47,393 nt of DNA from Candidatus Gastranaerophilales bacterium (GTDB lineage: Bacteria > Cyanobacteriota > Vampirovibrionia > Gastranaerophilales > Gastranaerophilaceae). Location: NCBI GenBank assembly GCA_944324425.1, contig CALUWE010000014.1, positions 1 through 47,393 of the forward strand, in the 5' to 3' direction. Both the position numbers and the translations under genes were made by a program. Within the stretch, counting starts at the first letter, position 1; each line of letters starts with the position of its first letter. This document shows positions 7,251-15,985 of the stretch, in pieces. Below the pieces are notes generated by a model. It saw only the letters and a list, made by a program, of their open reading frames with translations, had not been told where the DNA came from and made no database searches.

Positions 7251-9164
7251 CTATTTATCCTCCATAAAGTTTATTTTGGGACGATAAGTATTGTAAATAT
7301 ATAAATCATCTTTTTTTGTATTTGGATTTATTACTTTTTTCAACAACCCTAATTCTGAAAGAAGTTTTACTGCTAGTATAATTTCTTGTTTTGGATGATT
7401 TGATCTCAATACATCAATATTGTTTTCATCCAAAATCCAATATTCACAATATGCATTGTAAACATCTTTATAAATTTGATTATTCAAAAATGGAACAAAA
7501 CTATCTTTTAAATACAAATCAGCAAATTGTCTAACAAAATAATCTTTGCGAACTCTATACCTATTATCCAGCGTCTGTTCTATGTTAATTTGTAAAGTTT
7601 TTGGATCAAAACGCGATTGTTTATATAACTCAAGTAATATAACAAAAATATTTTTTAAATTATCTTCTTTAATTTCATCTGTATTTAATTTTCCGAAATT
7701 TATATTAGAAGATATAGAAATATAATTTTTAATTTGATTTAATATTTTAGCTTCAGGTGTATTTATATGCACTTCTTCTTCAAACCAAAAAATATTATCT
7801 TTATTATCATTGTAATCTATATCACTTTGATTTTCTTGCAAATTTGTATCTTGAACCAAGTTATTAATACGATAAGCTAACTCTAATATTACTTTTTCAT
7901 TTTCTAAAATTTGAGTAGTTAATGTTTTTAAAGGCAAAACTTTCTTTATTTTGTTTTTGTCTAAAATACGTGAGGGCATGATTATTCTATATAAATTATC
8001 AAAATTCTCTCTACTTATTGTGTTTTTGATAATATTTTGATTTGCATTAACATAATTACTTTCTGAGTTAAGGATATTAACTAATTCTTTAATCCCTTCA
8101 GTATTATATATTTTTATTAATGAAATATCATTATTTAATTTTTCTTTTACTTTAGTTCCAACAAGTATAACTAATCTTGATAAATTAGAGTTTTCATATG
8201 ATATTACATAATTTAAGTATTCTTTGATTAATAATTCTCTTAAGTTAGGATATTCTTTGGTATTATTATTTAATATACTTTCTGGAAAGATTCCAATAAA
8301 AGAAGATTTTGAATCTGCATTTATTAAATAATTTATTAAAAATAAAATATCAGATGATGATTCATTTATTTCATTATTTTTAAATATTTTTTTGTACAAA
8401 TCTGTATTTTTAAAAAAGGCAGGATGTTCTTGTATACTTTTTGCACCAAGAGGAGGATCAAAAATAAAGACTGGATTTTTTTCTTTCCACTCTGGAAATT
8501 TCAAATTAGAATAATCGTTTCTTATACTATCATTAAATTTTCTGCTTTCAAATTCTATTTTTACAATAGGAAGCTTATATTGATAATTTAACAAGGCATC
8601 AGCCAAATATCTAACATTAAGATCAATATCAAAACCATAGTTATATAAATCTATATCCTGTATATTCTTATATAAATTATTTCCCAATACAGTATTTGAT
8701 GTTTGTTTTTTTATATTAACAAGAGGCATGTTTTCAAGCAATTTACCTGTACCTAAAGCCAAGTCTATATATGGCCCATCAGAAATACATCTTGCAACTT
8801 TTTGTATTATCCTTACTAAAGATTCATTTGTAGAGTGATTAGTATTGGTAATATCAAGATTATTCCAAGTTTCAACGAGCCAGTTTATAGCTTTTTTATA
8901 TTGAAGTTCTGATAACGGTAACTCATTATTTTCAGTATCATAAAAAATACGAAACATAGAATCAGATTTATCAATATTATTAATTAATAAAGGTTGAGAT
9001 TTTATGTTTTCAATTGTTAACTTGTTTATATGCAACTTTTGATAATGATTTTTAGTTAATTGTGCCAAATAAGCTATAATTTCTTCTTTAGAAGCTATTT
9101 TTTTTAATGATAAATCATTATATACTGCTTTCAGTCTATTGATAAATACTTCTTTTTTAGCCAT
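7251..9164 (-). CDS. Divergent N6-methyltransferase-like protein with altered catalytic motif
   Basis: A 637-residue protein. I prefer the ATG at 9164, 7 nt after GGAGGT, over a TTG at 9179. It overlaps the hsdS stop by 8 nt. The central part has the order of motifs of gamma-class N6-adenine methyltransferases: a SAM-binding-like YIDLALGTGKLL (residues ~132-143), an acidic YGFDIDLNVRYLADALL, and FIFDPPLG at ~234-240. The catalytic tetrapeptide is DPPL, where active enzymes have N/D/S-PP-F/Y/W; the adenine-stacking aromatic residue is therefore missing. The long C-terminal region ends in a winged-helix-like segment. It may be an inactive methyltransferase used for DNA recognition or sensing in the Septu-like half of the unit (inference). 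The DNA is more AT-rich than hsdM. Confidence 0.65.
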   Translation of the reverse strand: MAKKEVFINRLKAVYNDLSLKKIASKEEIIAYLAQLTKNHYQKLHINKLTIENIKSQPLLINNIDKSDSMFRIFYDTENNELPLSELQYKKAINWLVETWNNLDITNTNHSTNESLVRIIQKVARCISDGPYIDLALGTGKLLENMPLVNIKKQTSNTVLGNNLYKNIQDIDLYNYGFDIDLNVRYLADALLNYQYKLPIVKIEFESRKFNDSIRNDYSNLKFPEWKEKNPVFIFDPPLGAKSIQEHPAFFKNTDLYKKIFKNNEINESSSDILFLINYLINADSKSSFIGIFPESILNNNTKEYPNLRELLIKEYLNYVISYENSNLSRLVILVGTKVKEKLNNDISLIKIYNTEGIKELVNILNSESNYVNANQNIIKNTISRENFDNLYRIIMPSRILDKNKIKKVLPLKTLTTQILENEKVILELAYRINNLVQDTNLQENQSDIDYNDNKDNIFWFEEEVHINTPEAKILNQIKNYISISSNINFGKLNTDEIKEDNLKNIFVILLELYKQSRFDPKTLQINIEQTLDNRYRVRKDYFVRQFADLYLKDSFVPFLNNQIYKDVYNAYCEYWILDENNIDVLRSNHPKQEIILAVKLLSELGLLKKVINPNTKKDDLYIYNTYRPKINFMEDK

Positions 9165-10377
9165 TTGCATCACCTCCAAATTTGTGGCGAGTTAGTTCGC
9201 CGGTGAAGGTGTGGTGAAGGAGGGATTGGAACATGGTTTTGGCATTTTCCAGTTCAGCTTGCTGTGTTTTTATATATGCCTCTATCTCTTGTGCTTTTTC
9301 TGCAAAAAGATCCTGCTTAGGTTTTGGTGGTTTAGGTATAATTATATTTTCAAAATTACCTTTATTTAATATTGGTAAAGTTGTATGACTTGCTTTGTTT
9401 CTAATTAAAGGAGCAATTTGCCTAAATAAATATAACCCAAAAATATCATTAATACTTTCGTCCCATTCAATTGCATTAATCTGTTGATTAAAACAACTAT
9501 CAACAATTGCTTTATCAACTTTTCCTATTGTTGCACCAATACAACAAACTAAAGTACTTCCAGCTCTAACTATCCTACTATTTTTAGCACCTTCTTGCGT
9601 AACATAACGACCATATTTATCTTGTCCTGATTCTAAATCTGCAGGTGTTATGAATGGAATATCACCACCAAACATATTTTCTTTTTTAGACGAAGGTGTT
9701 GAGCCTGTTGTAACTTTTCCCAAGTTTTTAATTTTAAATAATTCATAACTATTGGTATTTTTAGACATATCGCCGAACATTTCTTGGAAGAGAGCGGGGA
9801 TGAGGGATTGGGCACTTTCGATACAGGCAGTGCGTAAACGAATTACTTCATTCGCTGCATCTAATACATCTACTATCTCTTGTTGCTCTTCTAATGTTGA
9901 TGGAATTGCTATATCTAAATTTTCAATATATTCTTTTCTTAAATTATTGATATTTATACCTGTAGATAATTCTGAAATTTTTGTTCTATAAAAATCGGTT
10001 TGAAAATAGTAACCAATAAATTTAGGATTAATAATTTTTGGACGAACAATACTACAAAAAGCTCCAAATGAACAATTTAGGTCTGAACTACTTTGGGCAG
10101 CTTTACCTACTAAATCCTTACTCCCACTTGACATAGCAACTAAAATATCGTTCTTTTTTATAATTTGTTCATCTTTAATATTTTTATTTGAAACATATAT
10201 AACTTTATCAAAATTTATAGTTCCATTGGAAGATATATTATTCGCTCTTAATAAAGTCGTAGTATCAGGAGTTACAACATCATAAGCTTCATTTGAGTTA
10301 TAATTAACTCCTCTAATAATGTCAATATAATTTTTTAATTTATCTTTTTTCCAATTTTTAGGTATATTTTCAAACAT
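9157..10377 (-). CDS. hsdS: Type I restriction-modification specificity subunit HsdS
   Basis: A 406-residue HsdS with two target-recognition domains (residues ~5-155 and ~210-360), each followed by a conserved helix: QEEIVDVL...SLIPALFQEMF in the centre and AELENAKTMFQSLL near the end. It pairs with HsdM to choose the methylated sequence and with HsdR for restriction. The start overlaps hsdM by 8 nt. The conserved helices are noticeably more GC-rich (about half GC at 9181-9240) than the very AT-rich recognition domains, as expected when recognition domains are exchanged by recombination. Both conserved blocks share a 10-bp direct repeat, GAGGGATTGG (9220-9229 and 9802-9811). No spare hsdS copy is in the window. 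Confidence 0.92.
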   Translation of the reverse strand: MFENIPKNWKKDKLKNYIDIIRGVNYNSNEAYDVVTPDTTTLLRANNISSNGTINFDKVIYVSNKNIKDEQIIKKNDILVAMSSGSKDLVGKAAQSSSDLNCSFGAFCSIVRPKIINPKFIGYYFQTDFYRTKISELSTGININNLRKEYIENLDIAIPSTLEEQQEIVDVLDAANEVIRLRTACIESAQSLIPALFQEMFGDMSKNTNSYELFKIKNLGKVTTGSTPSSKKENMFGGDIPFITPADLESGQDKYGRYVTQEGAKNSRIVRAGSTLVCCIGATIGKVDKAIVDSCFNQQINAIEWDESINDIFGLYLFRQIAPLIRNKASHTTLPILNKGNFENIIIPKPPKPKQDLFAEKAQEIEAYIKTQQAELENAKTMFQSLLHHTFTGELTRHKFGGDANG

Positions 10378-11827
10378 TTAGTTTCCCTCCAAGTTTTTCT
10401 TTTAGGGATTCAAGGAGTTCGATTGATTTTCTTTCTGAGTCCAAAAGAATTTGAACATACTCTAGTGGTGTGTGCTCAAAAGTTGGCGGAGTATATTCTA
10501 TTTTTTTGTATCTTGATGGGAGCAGATTGTATTCATTTTCTCTCAGGTCTTCTATTGAGACATTGAAAGATTTGTTTGATTCTGCTTTTGTTTTGTATTT
10601 TTCAATAATATCAGGAATATCGTTTTCTTCGATTTCATTTCTTTTATCATCAAGAGTAAAGCCATCATTTTCCATTTCATAGAACCAAGTTGATTTAGTT
10701 GGTTCACCTTTAGTAAAGATAAGAACTGCGGTTGCAACACCTGCATAGGGTTTAAAAACTCCTGATGGCATAGAAATTACTGCATCAAGCCTATTTTGCT
10801 CAATGAGTTTTTCTCTCAATGTTTTATGAGCTTTTGAATCCGTAGATAAAACACCTGTTGGAATAATTACGGCAGCTCTGCCTCCGATATCAAGCATATG
10901 CATAAATTTTGCCATAAAAAGAAGTTCTGTCTTTTTAGTTTTTACGATTGATGTTATTTTATCTGATACATCATTTTCATCTAAATTACCTGTGAAAGGT
11001 GGATTTGCAAGTACCAGAGTATATTTATCTTTTTCATCAGCGTCTTTTGATAAAGAATCTTGCAGTTTTATGTTTTTAGGCTTTATGTTATGCAAAATCA
11101 TATTCATAAGACCAATTTTATACATTGTAGGGTCAAATTCTCTGCCGAAAAAAACATTATCATCAATATTTTTTCTATCTTCATCACTCAAGAGGTCCCC
11201 AAATATAGGAGAAATTTCTTTGAAATCATCAGATGTGCCTTGTTCTAAAATATATCTGTAAGCACCACACAAAAAGCCACCTGTACCACATGCAGGGTCG
11301 CAAATTTTGTCTTGTGATGTCGGTTGCATTAGTTTGACCATCATTTCGATAATATGGCGAGGGGTTCTGAACTGCCCGTTTTGTCCTGCTATTGCAAGTT
11401 TATTCAGCATATATTCATAGATATCACCTTTTCTGTCGTTTCCGTCAGAAAAATCCATTTTATCAAGGGTTTGAACAGCGGTATCAAGTAGTGACGGTTT
11501 TGTAATTAAACAAACTGAATCTTTTAGTGCAGGGTTAATTTCGCCTAAAAGTGGAAAAACTTTCTCTCTATATGTTTTTAACATTTCATCAGCAGATAGT
11601 TGTTTGAAATTGCTCCATCTCAAGTTTTCTCTATTTTCAAAAAAAGATTTTCTTGTTTTGCCAAAATGTTTTGCCTTTTTGTCTTCTAAATCCTCTTGAG
11701 ATTCAAACATCTTAAAAAATATCAGGTAAGTCATTTGTTCTACTACTGATATTGGGTTACTTATACCTGAGGACCAAAATTTGTCCCATAATTCGTCAAT
11801 AATTGCTTTAAATTCTTTATCTGTCAC
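10370..11827 (-). CDS. hsdM: Type I restriction-modification methyltransferase HsdM
   Basis: A 485-residue N6-adenine methyltransferase. It has the HsdM N-terminal helical domain (residues 1-135), SAM motif DPACGTGGFL (177-186) and catalytic NPPF (275-278), all intact. It methylates the sequence chosen by HsdS and forms the core of the restriction complex. It starts 4 nt after hsdR and overlaps hsdS by 8 nt. Its gene order (R-M-S) fits the rest of the operon. Unlike the methyltransferase-like protein encoded at 7251-9164, nothing suggests loss of activity, so the cell's DNA is probably methylated by this enzyme. Confidence 0.95.
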   Translation of the reverse strand: MTDKEFKAIIDELWDKFWSSGISNPISVVEQMTYLIFFKMFESQEDLEDKKAKHFGKTRKSFFENRENLRWSNFKQLSADEMLKTYREKVFPLLGEINPALKDSVCLITKPSLLDTAVQTLDKMDFSDGNDRKGDIYEYMLNKLAIAGQNGQFRTPRHIIEMMVKLMQPTSQDKICDPACGTGGFLCGAYRYILEQGTSDDFKEISPIFGDLLSDEDRKNIDDNVFFGREFDPTMYKIGLMNMILHNIKPKNIKLQDSLSKDADEKDKYTLVLANPPFTGNLDENDVSDKITSIVKTKKTELLFMAKFMHMLDIGGRAAVIIPTGVLSTDSKAHKTLREKLIEQNRLDAVISMPSGVFKPYAGVATAVLIFTKGEPTKSTWFYEMENDGFTLDDKRNEIEENDIPDIIEKYKTKAESNKSFNVSIEDLRENEYNLLPSRYKKIEYTPPTFEHTPLEYVQILLDSERKSIELLESLKEKLGGKLNV

Positions 11828-11831
11828 TCGT

Positions 11832-14800
11832 TTATCCTGCTACTTCTTTAACTATATATCCATCTAATACTTGTTTTAATTCATTCAACTCTGTTTCTGA
11901 AAAAATATCAAAGCCTAACCTAGTAAACGGTTGTTCATACAAACTTTCAAAATTGAAATATCTGTTTGTTTTTAATTGGTTTTCAATTAGTTTTAGACAT
12001 TGTAATTGTACAGATGTAAGTGTTGTATGTTTTTCAATAAAATTCTTTATTCTTGAATGAACTTCATTCTCATCAACGCCAATAATTGAGCGGATCAATA
12101 AATCAATATCTTGAGCTTTATCCGGGTATAGCTTTTCCAGTTGCTTCAATGTAAAATGCGGATTTTGTTCAAGAACAATTGAAACAAGTGATTGGATATC
12201 TTGTTCTGTTGTTTTTTGCCCTCTTTTGATTTTTTGAAGAACTATATTTTCGCTCGCTATTTTATTCAAGAATTGTTCTATATTATATTTAAAGCCTTCG
12301 CCAAATGCGGCAAAAAGATTTAGTTGAAGTTCTTCATTAATCTCGACATTATCAGTAATATCAATTTCTATAATATCATCATCCAATGCACTTCTTTGAC
12401 TATACTGCATAATCGGAGCTAGTTCATCTTTGATAGTTTCCATTTCATCAAAATTAAAAGGCGTACCAAAATTTTGAGATTTAACTTTGTTTATCGTCTT
12501 TGTTTTTTCCTTGACCTTGTTAATAGTTTCTCTTAGATGGAAAACTGATTTTCTTATTTTATTTTTTACAAGTTCTATTTTTTTATCTTGTTGAGTGGTT
12601 TCAATTTGTCTTTGTTGAAGAATTAACCTTTCAAGTTCCAACACTTCCAGTTGAATTACATTAATTTCAAACTGCATTGCTCTATCTTGCGAAAATGTTG
12701 TTTGATGTCTTTTCATCAAAGGTCTTACAATAGTATCAAGCACATGTAAAAAATCATCATTCAAGTCTTGCCAATAATAATCAGTTTTTAAGATTTCATC
12801 AAGTTTCATTGCGTGTTCTTGAACATCAACTGATTTTTTAGGCAGTGTTTTTATATCATTTTTCAACAGTTCAACAGTCTTATTTAGAATCTTTTCATCA
12901 CCTAATTCTTTTGCAGTTACTGCTAGAGAAATTCTCGACATAAAGAGTCTTTCATATAAGGATAGCTGTTCTTTTGGAACATAACCTTCCGGATTTTCTC
13001 CAAAGAATTCAAAATTAGAATAATGATCGAAAATTACAAAACCTTCTTTATCTTTGCCAGGACCAAGTAAGTTTTCACAAAGTCTTGTGCCTCTACCTAT
13101 CATCTGCCAGAATTTAACTTTTGAATAAATAGGTTTTGCAAATACAAGATTCAAAATCTCAGGGACGTCAACACCTGTATCTAGCATAGAAACAGAAATC
13201 GCAATATTGATATTATTCTCTTGCTCTTCTCCTTTAAAATCATCAAGTAAAAGCGATGCATTAGGATCGTGTGAATCGATTAGTCTTGCATATTTCCAAC
13301 CATATTCTGGGTACATTTGATTAAATAAATCTTCAAGAATTTCACCGTGTTTATGGCTTCTTGCAAAAATTATTGTTTTACCTAGTCTACCGTTAGAATC
13401 TCTTAGCCCATTATCCATAAGGTTTTTTATGATTTTTCTATTGGTATCTTTATTTGTTATTTGAGATTCAAGTTCACTACTTTCAAAATCAAATTTTTCA
13501 GGGTCTTCGACTTGCTCAGCTAATTCCTGCTTTTGTTTTTGGCTTAAGTCAGAATATTTGATACCTCTTTCAAGAAACTGAGTTTGAACTTTTTGAACTT
13601 TATAAGGCACAAGATATTTTTCCTTAATCGCATCATCAAGTTCGTAGCTGAAAGTAGGGTTTCCATCTTCAGTGTCAAACATTGAGAATGTGTTTCTTGA
13701 TATATAATCAACAGGTGTTGCTGTTAAACCGATTTGGAAAGCATCAAAATATTTGAAGATTTCGCCATACACATTATAAATTGAACGGTGTGATTCATCT
13801 GCGATTATTAAATCAAAAAATCCTGGTGTATATAGTTGATAAGCCTTTTGCATTGCAGGATATGTCGCAATATAGACTTTTGAATTCATATTGCCTCTGG
13901 TTTCAGAATTCAACAGAACTCTTGATAATGAGTTTAAATGTTTGTTAAAAGCACTATCAGCTTGTTTCCTTAATTCATCTCTATCAACTAAAAATAGAAT
14001 TCTTTTAACCCAATTAGCATTAACTAAGCCTTTAATAGTTGACATTGCAGTTCTAGTTTTACCTGTTCCTGTTGCCATTACAATAAGTGCTTTTCTTTGA
14101 CCTACGCTAAAAGCTTCATAGGTCTTTCTGATAGCAGAAATTTGATAATCTCTGTTTGTTATTGATGTATCAATTTCAACGTTTTCTAATGGCATACGGT
14201 TTTGTCTTTGGAAAAGTCTTGTTTCAATATCGTCTTTAGAAAACATTCCATAAATGCGTCTAGGAGAATAATTAACATCATCCCAGAAATAAGTCTCAAA
14301 ACCATTCGTATAGAAAATTAAAGGTCTAAAACCAGTTTCCATTTCAATAGAATTTGCATAATAGAATGCTTGTGTTTTACCTTCTTTTGGATCTCTTCTA
14401 GTTTTTTTAGCTTCTATAATTGCAATAATTTTACCTGTAGCATCATATAAAGCATAATCAATATAACCTTTTCCGGAAGGTGTATTTGGCAAATTGTTTA
14501 CTGCAACTTCACGTTTGACTTCTTCTGTATCATATTCTTTGATTTCTTTATTAAAGTTTTCAACTTTTTTGATGTTCCAACCAGCTTCAATAAGCATTTC
14601 ATCAATTATATAGTTTCTTGTTTGAGCTTCAGTTAAATCACCAAGTCTATCGGTCGTTTCTCTGTTTTCGTTTTGATTATTTATAAATTCTTCTTTAGAT
14701 GCAGCTGTTACTTTACTTAACTGCTCTTCTTTAACTTTTAGTTCTGCTTCAAGTTCAGCACTTCTTTTTTTAGCTTCCTCAAGCTCTTTTTCAAGTAAAA

Positions 14801-15209
14801 GTTTTCTACTTACAGGTCTTTCATAAGGCTTAATAAGAGAGCTATCTCCGCCACAGTTAGTTACATAATGCCAAACACACAAACCCCAAGCATATTTTAG
14901 AAGAATATGTGCATTTTCTTTGCTCCCAATATTTGCATGAGTTGCTGAATTTCCCTTTTTTCTTATAATATGAAACACATCCATATATTTAGAATCAATA
15001 TAGGGTTCTAATTCTTTTAAAAGATCTATTTGTTTTTCATAAGACTTTTCTTGGAAATATCTAAAATAAATATCTTTTGCGATATATTCTGCAATTAAAC
15101 GCAATTTTGTAAGACAAGATGCAGCATCAGTATCTATTAACTCCTCTGCTATAGCTCCAAGTTCAGCCAATTCAGGATATTTATTTTTTAAAAATTCAAA
15201 ATTGCTCAT
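11832..15209 (-). CDS. hsdR: Type I restriction endonuclease HsdR (EcoEI-like)
   Basis: A 1125-residue motor/nuclease subunit and first gene of the unit. I start it at the ATG at 15209 (MSNFEFLKNKYPEL), with AGGGA about 8 nt upstream; the earlier ATG at 15218 has no spacing for a ribosome site. Domains in order: DUF4145-like N-terminus (~15-115), coiled coil (~135-175), HsdR_N nuclease with D251 and E266-A-K, helicase lobe 1 (Walker A MATGTGKT ~378-385, DESH, TATP), helicase lobe 2 (ARSHKHGE, QMIGRGTR), and an EcoEI-type C-terminal domain. It translocates and cuts DNA lacking the HsdM methyl mark. All key residues look intact. It is divergent from the operon starting at 15336. Confidence 0.93.
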   Translation of the reverse strand: MSNFEFLKNKYPELAELGAIAEELIDTDAASCLTKLRLIAEYIAKDIYFRYFQEKSYEKQIDLLKELEPYIDSKYMDVFHIIRKKGNSATHANIGSKENAHILLKYAWGLCVWHYVTNCGGDSSLIKPYERPVSRKLLLEKELEEAKKRSAELEAELKVKEEQLSKVTAASKEEFINNQNENRETTDRLGDLTEAQTRNYIIDEMLIEAGWNIKKVENFNKEIKEYDTEEVKREVAVNNLPNTPSGKGYIDYALYDATGKIIAIIEAKKTRRDPKEGKTQAFYYANSIEMETGFRPLIFYTNGFETYFWDDVNYSPRRIYGMFSKDDIETRLFQRQNRMPLENVEIDTSITNRDYQISAIRKTYEAFSVGQRKALIVMATGTGKTRTAMSTIKGLVNANWVKRILFLVDRDELRKQADSAFNKHLNSLSRVLLNSETRGNMNSKVYIATYPAMQKAYQLYTPGFFDLIIADESHRSIYNVYGEIFKYFDAFQIGLTATPVDYISRNTFSMFDTEDGNPTFSYELDDAIKEKYLVPYKVQKVQTQFLERGIKYSDLSQKQKQELAEQVEDPEKFDFESSELESQITNKDTNRKIIKNLMDNGLRDSNGRLGKTIIFARSHKHGEILEDLFNQMYPEYGWKYARLIDSHDPNASLLLDDFKGEEQENNINIAISVSMLDTGVDVPEILNLVFAKPIYSKVKFWQMIGRGTRLCENLLGPGKDKEGFVIFDHYSNFEFFGENPEGYVPKEQLSLYERLFMSRISLAVTAKELGDEKILNKTVELLKNDIKTLPKKSVDVQEHAMKLDEILKTDYYWQDLNDDFLHVLDTIVRPLMKRHQTTFSQDRAMQFEINVIQLEVLELERLILQQRQIETTQQDKKIELVKNKIRKSVFHLRETINKVKEKTKTINKVKSQNFGTPFNFDEMETIKDELAPIMQYSQRSALDDDIIEIDITDNVEINEELQLNLFAAFGEGFKYNIEQFLNKIASENIVLQKIKRGQKTTEQDIQSLVSIVLEQNPHFTLKQLEKLYPDKAQDIDLLIRSIIGVDENEVHSRIKNFIEKHTTLTSVQLQCLKLIENQLKTNRYFNFESLYEQPFTRLGFDIFSETELNELKQVLDGYIVKEVAG

Positions 15210-15230
15210 AGAAAACATCCCTTTTTATTA

Positions 15231-15239
15231 GTGTAACAC
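15231..15239. promoter_or_regulatory. Small inverted repeat in the divergent region before hsdR
   Basis: GTGTAACAC is a perfect 4-1-4 inverted repeat 22 nt upstream of the chosen hsdR start. It could be an operator for hsdR, but it is short and may be chance. Confidence 0.2.
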
Positions 15240-15256
15240 AAAAATCCAAAGATACA

Positions 15257-15283
15257 TGTAAGAAAATCTAACACGTTGTAAGA
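15257..15283. promoter_or_regulatory. Direct repeats upstream of the ACP-XRE operon promoter
   Basis: TGTAAGA occurs at 15257-15263 and 15277-15283, exactly 20 bp (two helical turns) apart, just upstream of the -35 box at 15288. The wider copies are similar but not identical. Such spacing suits binding of two dimers on one DNA face, so this may be the operator of the XRE protein encoded at 15638 (inference). Confidence 0.35.
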
Positions 15284-15287
15284 TAAC

Positions 15288-15316
15288 TTGACAAAAATAA
15301 AAAAATAATTTATACT
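15288..15316 (+). promoter_or_regulatory. Sigma-70 promoter of the ACP-XRE-ImmA-TS operon
   Basis: Consensus -35 TTGACA (15288-15293), a 17-nt spacer and -10 TATACT (15311-15316). Transcription would begin near 15322-15324, almost on the ribosome site AGGAGGT (15324-15330), giving a leader of only about 12 nt before the ATG at 15336. This is the strongest promoter match seen in the island, as expected for a promoter held by a repressor. Confidence 0.75.
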
Positions 15317-15335
15317 ACACATTAGGAGGTTAAAC

Positions 15336-15626
15336 ATGACTAAAGCAAATATAAAACTCAAACTTATAGAAATAATTGAGCACTACTACTCTCAAACATA
15401 TCCTAGTAATTCTATGCCAGATATTTCATCAAGTAAAGAGGCATTAATTGACCTACTTGCTATTGATAGTTTAATGAGTGTTGAACTCACTATAGACATT
15501 TTAGACGGCTTCAATATTAACGATGAAAAAATTCAATCTATATTTACAGATAATGATAAGTTAAAATACCCAAATTATTTAAATATTGATCAAGTTGTTG
15601 AGAAAATTTCTACTTATCTAAATTAG
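15336..15626 (+). CDS. Acyl/peptidyl carrier protein-like protein
   Basis: A 96-residue protein with an excellent ribosome site (AGGAGGT). Residues 40-60 (LLAIDSLMSVELTIDILDGF) match helix II of acyl carrier proteins, where the Ser of DSL (Ser45) receives the 4'-phosphopantetheine arm. The last ~15 residues (IDQVVEKISTYL) match ACP helix IV. It is slightly longer than the usual ~78 residues because of an extended loop at 64-82. As the first gene of a repressor/protease-controlled operon, it is unlikely to be the fatty-acid ACP. It may carry an acyl or aminoacyl group for the modifying enzymes downstream (inference). No phosphopantetheinyl transferase or acyl-ligase gene is in the window. Confidence 0.65.
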   Translation: MTKANIKLKLIEIIEHYYSQTYPSNSMPDISSSKEALIDLLAIDSLMSVELTIDILDGFNINDEKIQSIFTDNDKLKYPNYLNIDQVVEKISTYLN

Positions 15627-15637
15627 GAGTCAAATAT

Positions 15638-15985
15638 ATGAAAGAAAACGAGAAACGAAAAATTATTGCAAATAGAATATCACTTGCAAGAGAACGGGCC
15701 GGATTAACTCAAAACCAGTTAGCTAAATTATTGAATATCCCAAGGCCATCGGTAGCAGAAATTGAATCTGGAAAACGAAAAGTTTCTGCAGAAGAATTGA
15801 TCTCAATGTCCGACATATTTGAAGTTGATATTAATTGGCTTGCAGGTAAAGGAGAAAATAAAAGTGATGAACAAAGAGATAAAATACAGTTAGCAGCACG
15901 AAATCTATCAGGGCTTAAATCCGAAGACATAGATAAAATAGTTGATCTTTTAAATTCTTTAAAACCCAAAGGAGATAGTCATTAA
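15638..15985 (+). CDS. XRE-family transcriptional regulator
   Basis: A 115-residue Cro/CI-type regulator with a helix-turn-helix at residues ~8-62 (ARERAGLTQNQLAKLLNIPR, then SVAEIESGKRKVSAEELI). The helical tail (~75-110) probably dimerises. It ends in a TAATG overlap with the ImmA/IrrE-like gene, a pairing seen in ICEBs1-type and phage switches, where the protease cleaves the repressor to release expression. It therefore probably represses its own operon from the promoter at 15288. It starts 11 nt after the carrier-protein gene, behind TAGGAG. Confidence 0.85.
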   Translation: MKENEKRKIIANRISLARERAGLTQNQLAKLLNIPRPSVAEIESGKRKVSAEELISMSDIFEVDINWLAGKGENKSDEQRDKIQLAARNLSGLKSEDIDKIVDLLNSLKPKGDSH

